The notes under the pieces are model-generated. The model ran no database searches and was not told where the DNA came from. It saw only the letters and a list, made by a program, of their open reading frames with translations. Made by a program: the position numbers and the translations under genes. Positions 1-10,159 of a stretch of DNA of 64,000 bases are shown piece after piece. This stretch comes from Aquimarina brevivitae. Its GTDB lineage: Bacteria; Bacteroidota; Bacteroidia; Flavobacteriales; Flavobacteriaceae. The first letter of the stretch is position 1, and the number at the start of each line of letters is the position of its first letter. Where the stretch lies: assembly GCF_004216895.1 (NCBI RefSeq), contig NZ_SGXE01000002.1, positions 186,001-250,000 of the forward strand, written 5' to 3'.

Positions 1-22
1 TTAGCTATTTATTTACTCTACA

Positions 23-955
23 ATGCCAAACGTTAAACTCCAAAATTATTTCCATCTCCATTTTATCGTTTTTATTTGGGGATTTACCGCAATACTTGGC
101 GAATTAATAACTATTGAAGCTTTACCCTTAGTTTGGTATAGAATGCTTACCGCTACTATATTTATTTTCATTTATATCAAATTGATGAAAATACCATTAC
201 AGGTAAGTAAGCAAGACTTTTATCTCTTGTCTTTTGCCGGGGCTGTCATTGCATTGCATTGGATTACATTTTTTGGAGCCATTAAAGCCTCTAATGTTTC
301 TATAACCTTATCGATTTTATCTTCAGGAGCATTTTTTACCTCTTTATTAGAACCGCTGTTTTATAAACGAAAAATTATTTGGTATGAAGTGCTTTTTGGA
401 CTTATCGTAATTGGAGGATTGTATATAATTTTTAAGGTAGAAGGGGAGTACGTGACTGGGATCATCTTAGCCATTATTTCTGCATTTTTATCGGCTGTTT
501 TTTCGCTTATTAACGGTAAATTAGCGAAGCGGCATAACCCCAGTAGGATCTCTTTTTATGAATTAGGATGTGGGGTAGGATTAATAACCATATATCTGCT
601 TATAACTTCGGTACTTGGTAAGACTGACTTAGGTTTCACGAAAGCATTTTTTATTTTATCCGCATCTGATTGGATGTATTTAATGATTCTTTCCATTATC
701 TGTACCGCCTATGCCTTTATCGCTTCTGTTAAGGTCATGAAGTTTTTAAGTCCGTATACGGTGATGTTAACCATTAATTTAGAACCCGTTTACGGTATCT
801 TTTTAGCCTTTTTGATATTTGGAGACGCAGAACAAATGAGTGTACAGTTTTACTATGGTGCTGCAATTATTCTAGCGACTGTGCTACTAAATGGTATTTT
901 TAAAAATGCTAAAAAACTAAAAAGAGCTCCTTTTAAAAGCAACTATACCAACTAA
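23..955 (+). CDS. EamA/DMT-family membrane permease
   Basis: This is a roughly ten-helix permease of the drug/metabolite transporter superfamily; such proteins move small metabolites across the inner membrane, and the substrate cannot be read from the sequence. Two EamA repeats are visible, about residues 10-140 and 150-290, and the protein ends in a lysine-rich tail. The length of 310 residues is normal for the family. It starts at the first ATG in the window. It lies 53 bases before accA on the same strand, but a TATATTTG box in between suggests that accA has its own promoter. The family call is firm; the role is unknown. Confidence 0.9.
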   Translation: MPNVKLQNYFHLHFIVFIWGFTAILGELITIEALPLVWYRMLTATIFIFIYIKLMKIPLQVSKQDFYLLSFAGAVIALHWITFFGAIKASNVSITLSILSSGAFFTSLLEPLFYKRKIIWYEVLFGLIVIGGLYIIFKVEGEYVTGIILAIISAFLSAVFSLINGKLAKRHNPSRISFYELGCGVGLITIYLLITSVLGKTDLGFTKAFFILSASDWMYLMILSIICTAYAFIASVKVMKFLSPYTVMLTINLEPVYGIFLAFLIFGDAEQMSVQFYYGAAIILATVLLNGIFKNAKKLKRAPFKSNYTN

Positions 956-961
956 AGTTTT

Positions 962-969
962 TATATTTG
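962..969 (+). promoter_or_regulatory. Candidate -7 promoter box for accA
   Basis: The sequence TATATTTG fits the Bacteroidota -7 consensus TAnnTTTG and lies 39 bases before the accA start. No convincing -33 TTG was found at the expected spacing, so the call is weak. Confidence 0.35.
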
Positions 970-1008
970 TCTGCTAACCCTTGAAACAAATAAATCTAAT
1001 CTTATATT

Positions 1009-1962
1009 ATGGAATATTTAGATTTTGAACTCCCTATCAAAGAATTAGAAGAGCAATACCATAAAGCTTGTGAGATAGGTGAAGAAAGTAATGTGGATGT
1101 TTCTGATACCTGTAAACAAATCGAAAGGAAACTAAAGGAAACCAAAAAAGAAATCTATAAGAATCTTACGGCTTGGCAGCGCGTGCAGTTATCCAGGCAT
1201 CCTTCTAGACCCTATACCTTAGATTATATCAAGGCTATCTGTGGAGATTCTTTTTTAGAATTACACGGGGATCGAACGGTTAAAGATGATAAAGCCATGA
1301 TTGGTGGTTTAGGAAAAATAGGTGACCAAAGTTTTATGTTCGTAGGCCAACAAAAAGGGTACAATACCAAAACCAGACAATATCGAAACTTTGGTATGGC
1401 TAATCCCGAAGGATATCGAAAAGCATTACGACTTATGAAAAGTGCAGAGAAATTCAATATACCTGTAGTTTGCTTTGTAGATACACCGGGTGCTTATCCA
1501 GGCTTAGAAGCTGAAGAACGAGGACAAGGGGAAGCTATTGCACGAAATATTTTGGAGATGACACGCCTTAAGGTACCTATCATTGTGGTGATTATAGGAG
1601 AAGGTGCGAGTGGTGGAGCCCTTGGAATTGGAGTAGGAAATAGAGTGTTGATGTTAGAAAATACTTGGTATTCTGTGATCTCTCCAGAATCTTGTTCCTC
1701 TATCTTATGGAGAAGCTGGGAATATAAAGAACAGGCAGCTGAAGCACTGAAGTTGACTGCCAAGGATATGAAAAAGCAAAAGCTTATCGATGAGATTGTA
1801 AAGGAACCGCTTGGAGGTGCACATACTGATCGCGAAAAAGCGTTTGCTATCGTTAGAGATCGAATTTTTGAAAATTTTCAAGAGTTGAAAAACTTATCAC
1901 CAGAAGAATTGGTGGAATCCAGAATGGAAAAATATAGTAACATGGGGGTTTTTAAAGGATAA
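1009..1962 (+). CDS. accA: Acetyl-CoA carboxylase carboxyltransferase subunit alpha
   Basis: AccA pairs with AccD to transfer the carboxyl group from biotin carrier protein to acetyl-CoA, giving malonyl-CoA for fatty-acid synthesis in the cytoplasm. The 317 residues match the usual length. Family blocks are plain: the N-terminal helical region ending in [17 protein letters not shown], the [10 protein letters not shown] block, the [31 protein letters not shown] block of the crotonase-fold active site, and the SILWR segment. accD is not in this window. A rho-independent terminator follows directly and separates it from dnaB; accA next to dnaB is a common flavobacterial order. Confidence 0.97.
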   Translation: MEYLDFELPIKELEEQYHKACEIGEESNVDVSDTCKQIERKLKETKKEIYKNLTAWQRVQLSRHPSRPYTLDYIKAICGDSFLELHGDRTVKDDKAMIGGLGKIGDQSFMFVGQQKGYNTKTRQYRNFGMANPEGYRKALRLMKSAEKFNIPVVCFVDTPGAYPGLEAEERGQGEAIARNILEMTRLKVPIIVVIIGEGASGGALGIGVGNRVLMLENTWYSVISPESCSSILWRSWEYKEQAAEALKLTAKDMKKQKLIDEIVKEPLGGAHTDREKAFAIVRDRIFENFQELKNLSPEELVESRMEKYSNMGVFKG

Positions 1963-1987
1963 TCCCTAAGAAAACACTTGCTAACAA

Positions 1988-2017
1988 AATCTGAAACTTG
2001 CAGTTTCGGATTTTTTT
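1988..2017 (+). terminator. Rho-independent terminator after accA
   Basis: AATCTGAAAC and GTTTCGGATT pair (one T-G wobble) around a five-base loop and run into seven T residues, 25 bases after the accA stop. Confidence 0.8.
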
Positions 2018-2058
2018 ATGCTTATTAACAATAAATAGAAGTTATTAACAGCAGGATT

Positions 2059-2088
2059 GTTGAAGAGCTGTTAACATTCGTATCTTTG
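2059..2088 (+). promoter_or_regulatory. Promoter of dnaB, Bacteroidota type
   Basis: A GTTG -33 element (2059-2062) is followed after 18 bases by TATCTTTG (2081-2088), a perfect TAnnTTTG -7 box. It sits 42 bases upstream of the dnaB ATG and downstream of the accA terminator, so dnaB is most likely transcribed on its own. Confidence 0.7.
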
Positions 2089-2130
2089 TAAAAGGGGCGA
2101 TCTCTTTACAATTTTTTTACATTCGTAACT

Positions 2131-3678
2131 ATGGAAAAAGTGCCAGAGGTTAAAAACATTAAATACGGGGGAGCAAATATAATTTCATTAGAAAAGGGGA
2201 AAATACCTCCGCAAGCTACTGATTTAGAAGAAGTTGTGCTTGGCGCAATGATGATCGATAAAAAGGGAGTCGATGAAATTATCGATATTCTTAATCCAGA
2301 CGTTTTCTACAAAGAAGCACATCAATACATTTTTGAAGCGATTTATAAATTGTTTCAAAATTCAGAACCAATTGACTTATTAACTGTTTCGAGTCAATTG
2401 AAGAAAGATGCTAAGCTCGAAGTTGCAGGAGGAGATTATTATTTGATTCAACTTACCCAAAAAGTAGCATCTTCTGCACACATTGAGTTCCATGCACGTA
2501 TTATTTTACAGAAATACATTCAGCGTAGCTTGATCAAAATTTCGAATGAAATTATTGAAGAGGCTTATGATGAAACATCTGATGTTTTTGATTTATTAGA
2601 CGCCGCAGAATCTAAATTGTACGAAGTTACCCAAGGTAACATTAAACGATCTACAGAAACAGCACAAAGTTTGGTTATCCAGGCCAAAAAGAAAATACAG
2701 GAGATATCTAACAAAGAAGGTCTGAGTGGGATCCCATCTGGGTTTGATAAATTGGATAAACTTACCTCAGGATGGCAGCCAAGTGATTTAATCATTGTGG
2801 CTGCCCGTCCAGGTATGGGAAAAACAGCGCTAACCTTGTCCATGGCTCGAAATATGGCCGTAGGTCAAAATATACCTGTTGCATTTTTCTCACTAGAGAT
2901 GTCATCGGTTCAGTTAATTACACGATTGATTTCTTCTGAGACCGGTCTTTCTTCAGAAAAATTAAGGACAGGTAAGTTAGAAAAGCACGAGTGGGAACAA
3001 CTAAATGTTAAAGTCAAGGATCTGGAAAAAGCGCCACTTTTTATCGATGATACCCCCTCACTTTCTATATTTGACTTAAGGGCAAAGGCAAGGCGTCTTG
3101 CCTCTCAGCACGGTATTAAAATGATTGTAATCGATTATTTACAGTTAATGACTGCTGGTGGAAGTGGAAAGAATGGAAATCGAGAGCAAGAGATCTCTAC
3201 TATTTCGCGTAACCTAAAAGCCTTGGCTAAAGAATTAGAGGTACCTGTAATAGCTTTATCTCAGTTATCTCGTGCGGTTGAAACCCGTGGGGGTAGTAAG
3301 CGTCCGTTGTTAAGTGACCTTAGGGAATCTGGAGCAATTGAGCAGGATGCGGATATCGTTGCCTTCATCTATAGACCAGAATATTATAAGATTGATGAAT
3401 GGGACGATGAAGAACGTTCACCAACACAAGGTCAAGGTGAATTTATTGTCGCCAAGCACAGAAATGGTGGATTGGACAATATCAGGTTAAAATTCATTGG
3501 ACATTTAGGTAAATTTGATAACTTAGATGACTTTGGCACTCCTTTTGAATTTCATTCTAAAATGAACGACGGAAATGAAGAAGAACCGTTTAGTACTTCT
3601 CATTTTCCTAGTGCGGATGAAGCTTTCGGAAGCAGCCTAAACGATTCTAATGATGATGAAGACGAAGTACCTTTTTAA
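2131..3678 (+). CDS. dnaB: Replicative DNA helicase DnaB
   Basis: DnaB is the hexameric helicase that unwinds the replication fork and recruits primase. The N-terminal domain (about residues 20-130, starting PPQATDLEEVVLGAMMID) is followed by a linker and the RecA-like core, with Walker A ARPGMGKTA near residue 228 and Walker B IVIDYLQLM near 335. The 515-residue length is typical of Bacteroidota forms, which carry an acidic tail (here ending DEDEVPF). No intein is present. Its last 29 bases overlap the start of the next gene in another frame, so the two are probably co-transcribed. Confidence 0.97.
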   Translation: MEKVPEVKNIKYGGANIISLEKGKIPPQATDLEEVVLGAMMIDKKGVDEIIDILNPDVFYKEAHQYIFEAIYKLFQNSEPIDLLTVSSQLKKDAKLEVAGGDYYLIQLTQKVASSAHIEFHARIILQKYIQRSLIKISNEIIEEAYDETSDVFDLLDAAESKLYEVTQGNIKRSTETAQSLVIQAKKKIQEISNKEGLSGIPSGFDKLDKLTSGWQPSDLIIVAARPGMGKTALTLSMARNMAVGQNIPVAFFSLEMSSVQLITRLISSETGLSSEKLRTGKLEKHEWEQLNVKVKDLEKAPLFIDDTPSLSIFDLRAKARRLASQHGIKMIVIDYLQLMTAGGSGKNGNREQEISTISRNLKALAKELEVPVIALSQLSRAVETRGGSKRPLLSDLRESGAIEQDADIVAFIYRPEYYKIDEWDDEERSPTQGQGEFIVAKHRNGGLDNIRLKFIGHLGKFDNLDDFGTPFEFHSKMNDGNEEEPFSTSHFPSADEAFGSSLNDSNDDEDEVPF

Positions 3679-4930
3679 ATACCTTTTTGTAGTAATAGTT
3701 TTATGTTGTAGTACTGTAGCTAAGGCATCTTATGTCTTATTACCAATGGATGCAGAAACGCAACAAAACCACCTTAAAGCCTATGGAATAACCTACTGGA
3801 CTTTAAGTAAGGATCTTAAAGTAAAATGGTTGCTCAATTATCGTGGTGGTTCTTTTTTACTACCTGATACAGAACAAATCCGTAAAGAATGTACCATCCG
3901 TGGGGTTTCTTATGAGGTCTTATCCGACGCAGAAACTACTGCAATCCTAGATGAAATCAGTAGTCCTTCAAAAAATATGGAGGCTGTTATTTTAGAAAAA
4001 GCACCTAAAATAGCGGTATATTCTCCTAAAGGGAATCAACCCTGGGATGATGCGGTAACTATGGTATTGACTTTTGCAGAAATACCTTATGAAACCATAT
4101 ATGATCAAGAGGTACTCAATGATAATCTGATTTTATACGATTGGTTACACTTGCATCACGAAGATTTTACTGGTCAGTATGGTAAATTCTATGCTAATTA
4201 CAGAGCCACACCTTGGTATATACAAGAAAAAGCAGAAGCAGAAAAACAAGCTGCAGAACTGGGCTATAGTAAAGTGTCGGACCAAAAATTGGCTGTTGCG
4301 CTCAAAATAAGAGATTATGTAGTAGGTGGAGGTTTTATGTTTGCCATGTGCAGTGCTACCGATAGTTTTGATATTGCCCTAGCAGCGGAAGGTGTAGATA
4401 TTTGTGAACCTATGTTCGATGGGGATCCTAGCGATCCAGGTTATCAATCCAAGATAGATTATAGTAAAACCTTTGCGTTTAAGAATTTTACGCTAGAGCG
4501 TAGTCCTAATGTATATGAGTTTTCTTCTATTGATATGACCCGTAATCGTAGAATCAATAAAGAAACAGATTATTTTTCTTTGATGGAGTTTTCTGCCAAA
4601 TGGGATCCTGTGCCTACGATGTTGTGTCAAAATCATACTATGTTGGTTAAAGGATTTATGGGACAAACCACAGCCTATAATCCAAACGAAGTTAAATCCA
4701 ATGTATTGGTACTAGGAGAAAACAAAACCAATGGCGAAGCCAGATACATCCACGGTATCAAGGGCAAAGGTTTTTTTACCTTTTATGGGGGGCACGACCC
4801 TGAGGATTATACCCATAGGGTAGGAGATCCTAAAACGGAATTAGAATTGCACCCTACATCGCCCGGTTATCGATTAATCTTAAACAATGTTCTTTTTCCT
4901 GCGGCTAAGAAGAAAAAACAAAAAACCTGA
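3650..4930 (+). CDS. Secreted protein of the flavobacterial 'asparagine synthetase B' family, function unknown
   Basis: The protein has a clear Sec signal peptide (hydrophobic residues about 8-24, ending STVAKA) followed by about 400 residues starting SYVLLPMDAETQQNHLKAYG. From memory, relatives beside dnaB in flavobacteria are often labelled asparagine synthetase B. However, no N-terminal catalytic Cys of a glutamine amidotransferase and no PP-loop (SGGxDS) is visible, and an exported location does not suit that enzyme, so I do not accept that role. Three ATG codons in a row (3650, 3653, 3656) inside the end of dnaB make the exact start uncertain. Translational coupling to dnaB is likely from the overlap. 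Confidence 0.8.
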   Translation: MMMKTKYLFKYLFVVIVLCCSTVAKASYVLLPMDAETQQNHLKAYGITYWTLSKDLKVKWLLNYRGGSFLLPDTEQIRKECTIRGVSYEVLSDAETTAILDEISSPSKNMEAVILEKAPKIAVYSPKGNQPWDDAVTMVLTFAEIPYETIYDQEVLNDNLILYDWLHLHHEDFTGQYGKFYANYRATPWYIQEKAEAEKQAAELGYSKVSDQKLAVALKIRDYVVGGGFMFAMCSATDSFDIALAAEGVDICEPMFDGDPSDPGYQSKIDYSKTFAFKNFTLERSPNVYEFSSIDMTRNRRINKETDYFSLMEFSAKWDPVPTMLCQNHTMLVKGFMGQTTAYNPNEVKSNVLVLGENKTNGEARYIHGIKGKGFFTFYGGHDPEDYTHRVGDPKTELELHPTSPGYRLILNNVLFPAAKKKKQKT

Positions 4931-5053
4931 TATTTTATAATTCACTGCTTTCAGGGTGTTTAGAGACATACCATTCTTTTAGTTTTATTCCTTAATTGGA
5001 TAAGGTTATGAATTTAAAATTCATAGTCGATGTATCTCGACCAAAAAAGCGTT

Positions 5054-5455
5054 ATGAATACTAAGATTTTAATGATGGCAACCGCTGTTTATTTAGGTTT
5101 AACGGGGTTGGCATTGACTTTTCTACCACAAGAAATCGCCCAAAATCTCAATAGTAATTCCGATCAAGTGACTCGGCTGTTGTTACAGGTTTTAGGTGCG
5201 TTATACCTGGGTTTTGCAATGCTCAATTGGATGGCAAAAAATAATCTTATAGGCGGGATCTATAGCAAACCCTTAGTGGTGGGTAATTTAGCGCATTATG
5301 TCATTAGTTCCTTTGCTTTAGTTAAGGTGGTTCACCAATTTTCAGGTGATGTGTTTTCGATTATGATAGGAATTACTGTAGTGTATATCATCTTTTCTTT
5401 GTGCTTCGCCTATGTCTATATAGCGAATCCCACAAAACTTACTGTAAACAAGTAA
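5054..5455 (+). CDS. Small four-helix membrane protein, unknown function
   Basis: I do not recognise the family. The 133-residue product has four hydrophobic segments (about residues 4-22, 38-57, 70-90 and 98-124) with short loops, so it should be an inner-membrane protein. The ATG at 5054 is preferred because it places the first helix right at the N terminus; an in-frame ATG at 5030 would add eight polar residues. It stands alone, with 123 bases before it and 191 after. Confidence 0.7.
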   Translation: MNTKILMMATAVYLGLTGLALTFLPQEIAQNLNSNSDQVTRLLLQVLGALYLGFAMLNWMAKNNLIGGIYSKPLVVGNLAHYVISSFALVKVVHQFSGDVFSIMIGITVVYIIFSLCFAYVYIANPTKLTVNK

Positions 5456-5646
5456 TAAAAATTAAAATGCGTCAATTTTTTAGAAAACATCTAAAAACAC
5501 TTTGCTTTTTGTAATGCTACCTAGTACTATTTTTAGTAATTTTTATCGTTAAAAAGTATGATTTTATAGATAAAAGGTTATTTTTGCGCAAAATAATTAG
5601 ATTTCAACCAAAAAAAGATTATTTTTAAGTGCCCTAAAATGTTATC

Positions 5647-7629
5647 ATGAAATTTAGTACTTCTACTATTGCTTTACTTCTTTGTCTTATGATTAGTGTT
5701 TTTGCTATTGCCCAGCAAAAACAATTGGACAGTCTTATTCAAGTCACTACATCTACAAAGGATTCTTTACATATCAACCAAGCTGCAGACTTGGTGTATG
5801 AAATGAATAAAAGAGAACTATTTGATGATGCCCTACAGTATTGTGATACACTGATAGGCATTTCAAAAAAAATCAAGTATTATAAAGGGGTTGGTAAAAT
5901 CTATAATGAAAAAGCATACCTCTATAACCAAACGGATCAACTGTATCAGGCCTTAAAGTGTTTTGATCATGCTTCGTACTATTTCAAAAAGGTAAATTTT
6001 GATAGAGGGTTAGCAATTATCCAAAACAATAAAGCGGTTATTGAACAAAAACTAGGTAACCCAGAAAAAAGTATTACACATCTTCTTGAAGCCAATTTGT
6101 ATTACGAAAAGCTTAAAGATAGCACAAGCCTGGCAGTTACCATCAATAATGTGGGTAATGTACATCTTGATCTCAACCAGATAGAAGATGCAAAAAAATG
6201 TTACTTCAAATCCATAGCACTTAAGGAGCAAACCAATTCGAATTTGATTGGCCCAACCTATAATAATTTGGCTTCAGCCTATGTCAATCAGTCAAAATTA
6301 GATAGCGCCTTGGTGATTTTGGATAAATCATTGGTAAAAAATAAAGAAGAAGGAAATGACGCCGGTATGGCAGAAGCCTATATTTTATTAGGCGAAATAG
6401 CTTATCATAAAAAAGAATACGACAAAGCAAAGAAATACTATGAGTCTTCGCTGCAAATCGGGGGTAAAGTAGAATATCAATTGCGATTAATCCGTACCAA
6501 ATTATCCCTTGGTGAAATAGCGATGAAAACGAACAATTATAATGAAGCTGCAAGGTATTTATCTGAAGCAAGGGAGACTTCTGAAGCCATCAACTCAACA
6601 CCTTTGTTGTTGGATAGTTATGAGTTGTTGGCAAAATTAGATTCTACACGCGGAAATTATAAGGATGCCTACGCGTGGAGCAATCGCTATAAACAATTGT
6701 ATGAAGATCACACCCTAAATGAATCCAGCAAGAAAATTGATTTGATAAGAAAGCGGTTAGAGAATGAGAAAAAACATCAAGCGCTTTTGGATAAACGAAA
6801 AATTGAAAAACAACAAGCTGATAAAGCCTTGTTTAAGCAAAAGGTATATACTTATATTGCCATAGCTGCTTTTATTGTTGCTATTATTTTTATCATTGGA
6901 ATCATTAAGACACGATTACAGAGAGTAAAATATATTAAGGAACTTAACGAATCCAATCAGGTAAAAGACAAATTGTTTTCCATAATATCACATGATTTAA
7001 AAAATGAGATTCACGGACTAGACAGCACCCTTAATTTGTTGAAAGACGATATGATTTCTGAAAGTGAGTTTAAAGAGATCATACCAGTACTATCAACCAG
7101 TGCGCATCAAACCTCCATATTATTGACCAATCTACTGAATTGGTCCAAATCTCAAATGAATAGTCTAAATGCCAAGCCGAGTGACTTTGATTTTTCAGAA
7201 ATTGTAAATGATAAATTTGCCTTTTTTGCAAATAAAGCTTCTAATAAGGGGATTCAATTGATTAATAATTTAACCGGTTTCACCAAAGTGTTTGCGGATA
7301 AAGATATGTGTACAATTGTGGTACAAAATTTAATCGCCAATGCCGTTAAATTTTGTAGTGCTGGTGATTCGATTACCATTTCTAAGGAGGAGGCAGAGGA
7401 TCAAACCACGATTTATTTTGAAGACACCGGGGTTGGGATTACCGAAGAAAATATAACTAAAATCTTCTCCGATATTACACTGACCACAAAAGGAACCCAT
7501 AATGAGTCCGGTACTGGATTAGGTTTGAAAATTTGTAGAGAGTTGATTAAGCTAAATCGAGGTGATATCAGTGTTCAAAGTTCGCTAGGAGTAGGGAGTA
7601 CTTTTTGTGTCACCTTGCCAAAATGCTAA
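5647..7629 (+). CDS. TPR-containing membrane sensor histidine kinase
   Basis: The 660-residue protein has a signal peptide (to about residue 22), a periplasmic array of tetratricopeptide repeats (about 40-370), a membrane helix (about 399-421), then a kinase core. The phosphoacceptor is His449 in SIISHDLKNEIHGL, and the ATPase domain shows the N box NLIANAVKF, the G1 box DTGVGI and the G2 box GTGLGLKIC. All catalytic boxes are intact. TPR kinases of this build are common in Bacteroidota; here no response regulator is adjacent, so the partner is elsewhere. A TATTTTTG box at 5579-5586 could be its promoter -7 element. Confidence 0.9.
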   Translation: MKFSTSTIALLLCLMISVFAIAQQKQLDSLIQVTTSTKDSLHINQAADLVYEMNKRELFDDALQYCDTLIGISKKIKYYKGVGKIYNEKAYLYNQTDQLYQALKCFDHASYYFKKVNFDRGLAIIQNNKAVIEQKLGNPEKSITHLLEANLYYEKLKDSTSLAVTINNVGNVHLDLNQIEDAKKCYFKSIALKEQTNSNLIGPTYNNLASAYVNQSKLDSALVILDKSLVKNKEEGNDAGMAEAYILLGEIAYHKKEYDKAKKYYESSLQIGGKVEYQLRLIRTKLSLGEIAMKTNNYNEAARYLSEARETSEAINSTPLLLDSYELLAKLDSTRGNYKDAYAWSNRYKQLYEDHTLNESSKKIDLIRKRLENEKKHQALLDKRKIEKQQADKALFKQKVYTYIAIAAFIVAIIFIIGIIKTRLQRVKYIKELNESNQVKDKLFSIISHDLKNEIHGLDSTLNLLKDDMISESEFKEIIPVLSTSAHQTSILLTNLLNWSKSQMNSLNAKPSDFDFSEIVNDKFAFFANKASNKGIQLINNLTGFTKVFADKDMCTIVVQNLIANAVKFCSAGDSITISKEEAEDQTTIYFEDTGVGITEENITKIFSDITLTTKGTHNESGTGLGLKICRELIKLNRGDISVQSSLGVGSTFCVTLPKC

Positions 7630-7773
7630 GCCAGGGATATTCGCGGAATTAGCGAAAAAAAGCAAAAATCCAACCTTTAAATTTAGATACTTCCTTTTCC
7701 GTACTCGTATTGTTTTCAATATTCCCTAGTTTTACGAAATAAAGTTAGTAGTACTACTAGATATTAGATTGGT

Positions 7774-8838
7774 ATGTTGAAAAAAATAGTAATGGGATTC
7801 GCTATCGTGGTCGTAGCTGTCATTTGTTTAGTAGGGTATGGGGTTTACCGATTATTTAATCAATTGGGCGATCCCGTTAATGAAGAAAAATCGGATGCGT
7901 ATTATTACGCTACCGATGGTAATAGTTTGGTGTACAGCCCTATGGGAAATTGGTTTGAATTAGGTAAGACTAGTTTTCAGGCAGATTTGCCGTCGTTTGA
8001 GGTATTGTCTAAATCTTATGCCAAAGACAAAAACAATGCATACCATATGTATAGAACTATCAAAACCGCTGTAGATATCCCTTCTTTTACCGTAAAGTTC
8101 GATAATGTTCCCATGGATAAAAACCATGTGTATTCATTACAAACGAATTGCGATACAGCACAAACGAAGGTATGTTTACAGATCATTAAAGGTGCAGATC
8201 CTAAAACCTTTAAAAAATTGGATTTTGCGTTTTCAATAGACAAGCAGCATGTGTATTACAATGACACGATTGCACCTGCATTAGACCCTAAAACATTTAG
8301 TTCCGTCAACGATTATTTCTATAAAGATAAATTAGGAGTGTACCTCCATCAAATTAATAAACCACTTCAAAAAATAGCTGCAAATCCCGAAAATACACAG
8401 ATGTTGAGTTCAACCATTATTAGGGATGCTCAATCTATATATATGTTTTTGTCATACGGGCGTGAGCTGATAGTAATTCCGTTTACTGACAGTAGCTCAA
8501 TCTTAGTAGGACCTGACTCACAATTTTTGAGGGCAGATGAACACATTTATTACAAGGGTAAAGTAGTCCCTAATGTAGATGCTGAAAGTTTTCAATTAGT
8601 AAGCAAGGGGTATTTTATAGATAAAAACTCTGTATACTTTCAGGATCAGCGAATTGAAAAAGCGGATGTTTCCACCTTTACAATGATTAAATATCAATAT
8701 GGTAAAGATAAAAATCACGTGTTTTTTGAAGGGAAAATCATGGAAAACGCAGATGTAAATTCCTTCAGGTATAACAAGGAAAAACTTCAATTTGAAGATA
8801 AAAACCACATCTATAGATGGGGGAAACCAAAATCGTAG
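7774..8838 (+). CDS. DKNYY-repeat protein
   Basis: After one N-terminal membrane helix (about residues 5-25) the protein carries recurring DKNxxY/F blocks (for example KDKNNAYHMYR, MDKNHVYSL, IDKQHVYYND, IDKNSVYFQ, KDKNHVFFE, EDKNHIYRW), the hallmark of the DKNYY family. The repeats likely form an extracytoplasmic repeat domain; no biochemical role is established that I can name. The gene is alone on its strand, 144 bases after the histidine kinase, which is too far to infer a shared function. Confidence 0.8.
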   Translation: MLKKIVMGFAIVVVAVICLVGYGVYRLFNQLGDPVNEEKSDAYYYATDGNSLVYSPMGNWFELGKTSFQADLPSFEVLSKSYAKDKNNAYHMYRTIKTAVDIPSFTVKFDNVPMDKNHVYSLQTNCDTAQTKVCLQIIKGADPKTFKKLDFAFSIDKQHVYYNDTIAPALDPKTFSSVNDYFYKDKLGVYLHQINKPLQKIAANPENTQMLSSTIIRDAQSIYMFLSYGRELIVIPFTDSSSILVGPDSQFLRADEHIYYKGKVVPNVDAESFQLVSKGYFIDKNSVYFQDQRIEKADVSTFTMIKYQYGKDKNHVFFEGKIMENADVNSFRYNKEKLQFEDKNHIYRWGKPKS

Positions 8839-9024
8839 ATTTATTTTTGATAAAAATTAAGCTTTTTTTTGCATTATTTTCAACCGAGACCCTGTATAAC
8901 CAGGTTTAGCTACTAAATTTTTAACGTTAAGGTTGTTTTATTACAAATGTATTATCAGTTGGATTTTTCAATATTCTGAATTCAATAACTTTACGAAAAC
9001 GATATCGTAAAATTTATAGATTAA

Positions 9025-10149
9025 ATGATAACCAAAGAATTGCATACTAGTAATAGAATTTTGATGGGGCCTGGGCCTTCTGATGCGCACCCAAAAGTCC
9101 TTCAAGCCATGGCAACTCCTTTAATTGGGCATTTAGATCCAGAATTTGTGGAGATCATGGATGAGGTAAAGGAAATGGTACAGCAAACCTTTATCACCAA
9201 AAACAACTTAACCTTTGTCGTTTCTGCACCGGGTAGTGCCGGTATGGAAACTTGCCTGGTAAACCTGATTGAACCAGGAGACGAAGTAATCATTGGAGTC
9301 AATGGTGTGTTTGGCGGTAGAATGTCTGAGATTGCCGAGCGTTGTGGTGCCAAAGTACACCGCATCGAAAAGCAATGGGGAACTGTCGTTACAACAGCAG
9401 ATGTAAAAGCGGCTTTAGAGAAGTGTCCTAAGCCAAAACTACTGGCCTTGGTCCATGCAGAAACCTCTACAGGAGCCTTACAACCGCTTCAGGAGATCAG
9501 TGATCTTATTCATAATGCAGGTGGCTTATTGATGGTAGACGCGGTAACTTCGTATTGCGGGGTGGAACTTCAGGTTGATGAATGGAATATTGACGCTATT
9601 TATACCGGAACCCAGAAGTGCTTAAGTGCCCCGCCGGGATTATCACCGGTTAGCTTTTCTGAGCGTGCGATAAAAGTGTTAGACGAACGAAAAACCAAGG
9701 TGCAGAGTTGGTTTTTAGACCTGACCCTCGTAAAGAATTATTGGGCTGGATCCAAAAGAGCGTATCACCATACGGCGCCGGTTTCTTCAATTTTTGCGTT
9801 GCGCGAATCGCTACGTTTAGTACTAGAAGAAGGCTTAGAAAACCGATGGAAACGACACCAGGAGGTACACCAGGTATTGAAGACCAAGCTTGAAAACTTA
9901 GGTTTCAAGTATTTGGTAGAGGAACAGTACCGTTTACCCAATTTGAATTCGGTGTATTTGCCTGAAGGTAACGACGAGGCTTTGATCCGAAGAAAATTAT
10001 TAGATGAATATAATATCGAAGTAGGCGGTGGCTTAGGTGATTTTGCAGGAAAGATATGGCGAATCGGTATCATGGGTGAAAGCTGTACCCTAAACCACGT
10101 TAATATGCTGATCAGCGCACTCGAGGATATGAAGGAGTTTAAATCGTAA
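9025..10149 (+). CDS. Class V aminotransferase, alanine-glyoxylate aminotransferase type
   Basis: This PLP enzyme of the serine-pyruvate/alanine-glyoxylate aminotransferase group would transfer an amino group between small amino and keto acids in the cytoplasm. The N-terminal GPGPSDAHPKVLQAMATPLIGHLDPEF block, the VDAVTSYCGVEL block with the PLP-ring aspartate and Lys198 in YTGTQKCLSAPPGL (predicted Schiff-base lysine) are all present. The length of 374 residues is normal. The exact substrate pair cannot be read from the sequence. It stands alone, with an 825-base repeat-rich gap following. Confidence 0.9.
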   Translation: MITKELHTSNRILMGPGPSDAHPKVLQAMATPLIGHLDPEFVEIMDEVKEMVQQTFITKNNLTFVVSAPGSAGMETCLVNLIEPGDEVIIGVNGVFGGRMSEIAERCGAKVHRIEKQWGTVVTTADVKAALEKCPKPKLLALVHAETSTGALQPLQEISDLIHNAGGLLMVDAVTSYCGVELQVDEWNIDAIYTGTQKCLSAPPGLSPVSFSERAIKVLDERKTKVQSWFLDLTLVKNYWAGSKRAYHHTAPVSSIFALRESLRLVLEEGLENRWKRHQEVHQVLKTKLENLGFKYLVEEQYRLPNLNSVYLPEGNDEALIRRKLLDEYNIEVGGGLGDFAGKIWRIGIMGESCTLNHVNMLISALEDMKEFKS

Positions 10150-10159
10150 AAGTAGACCT

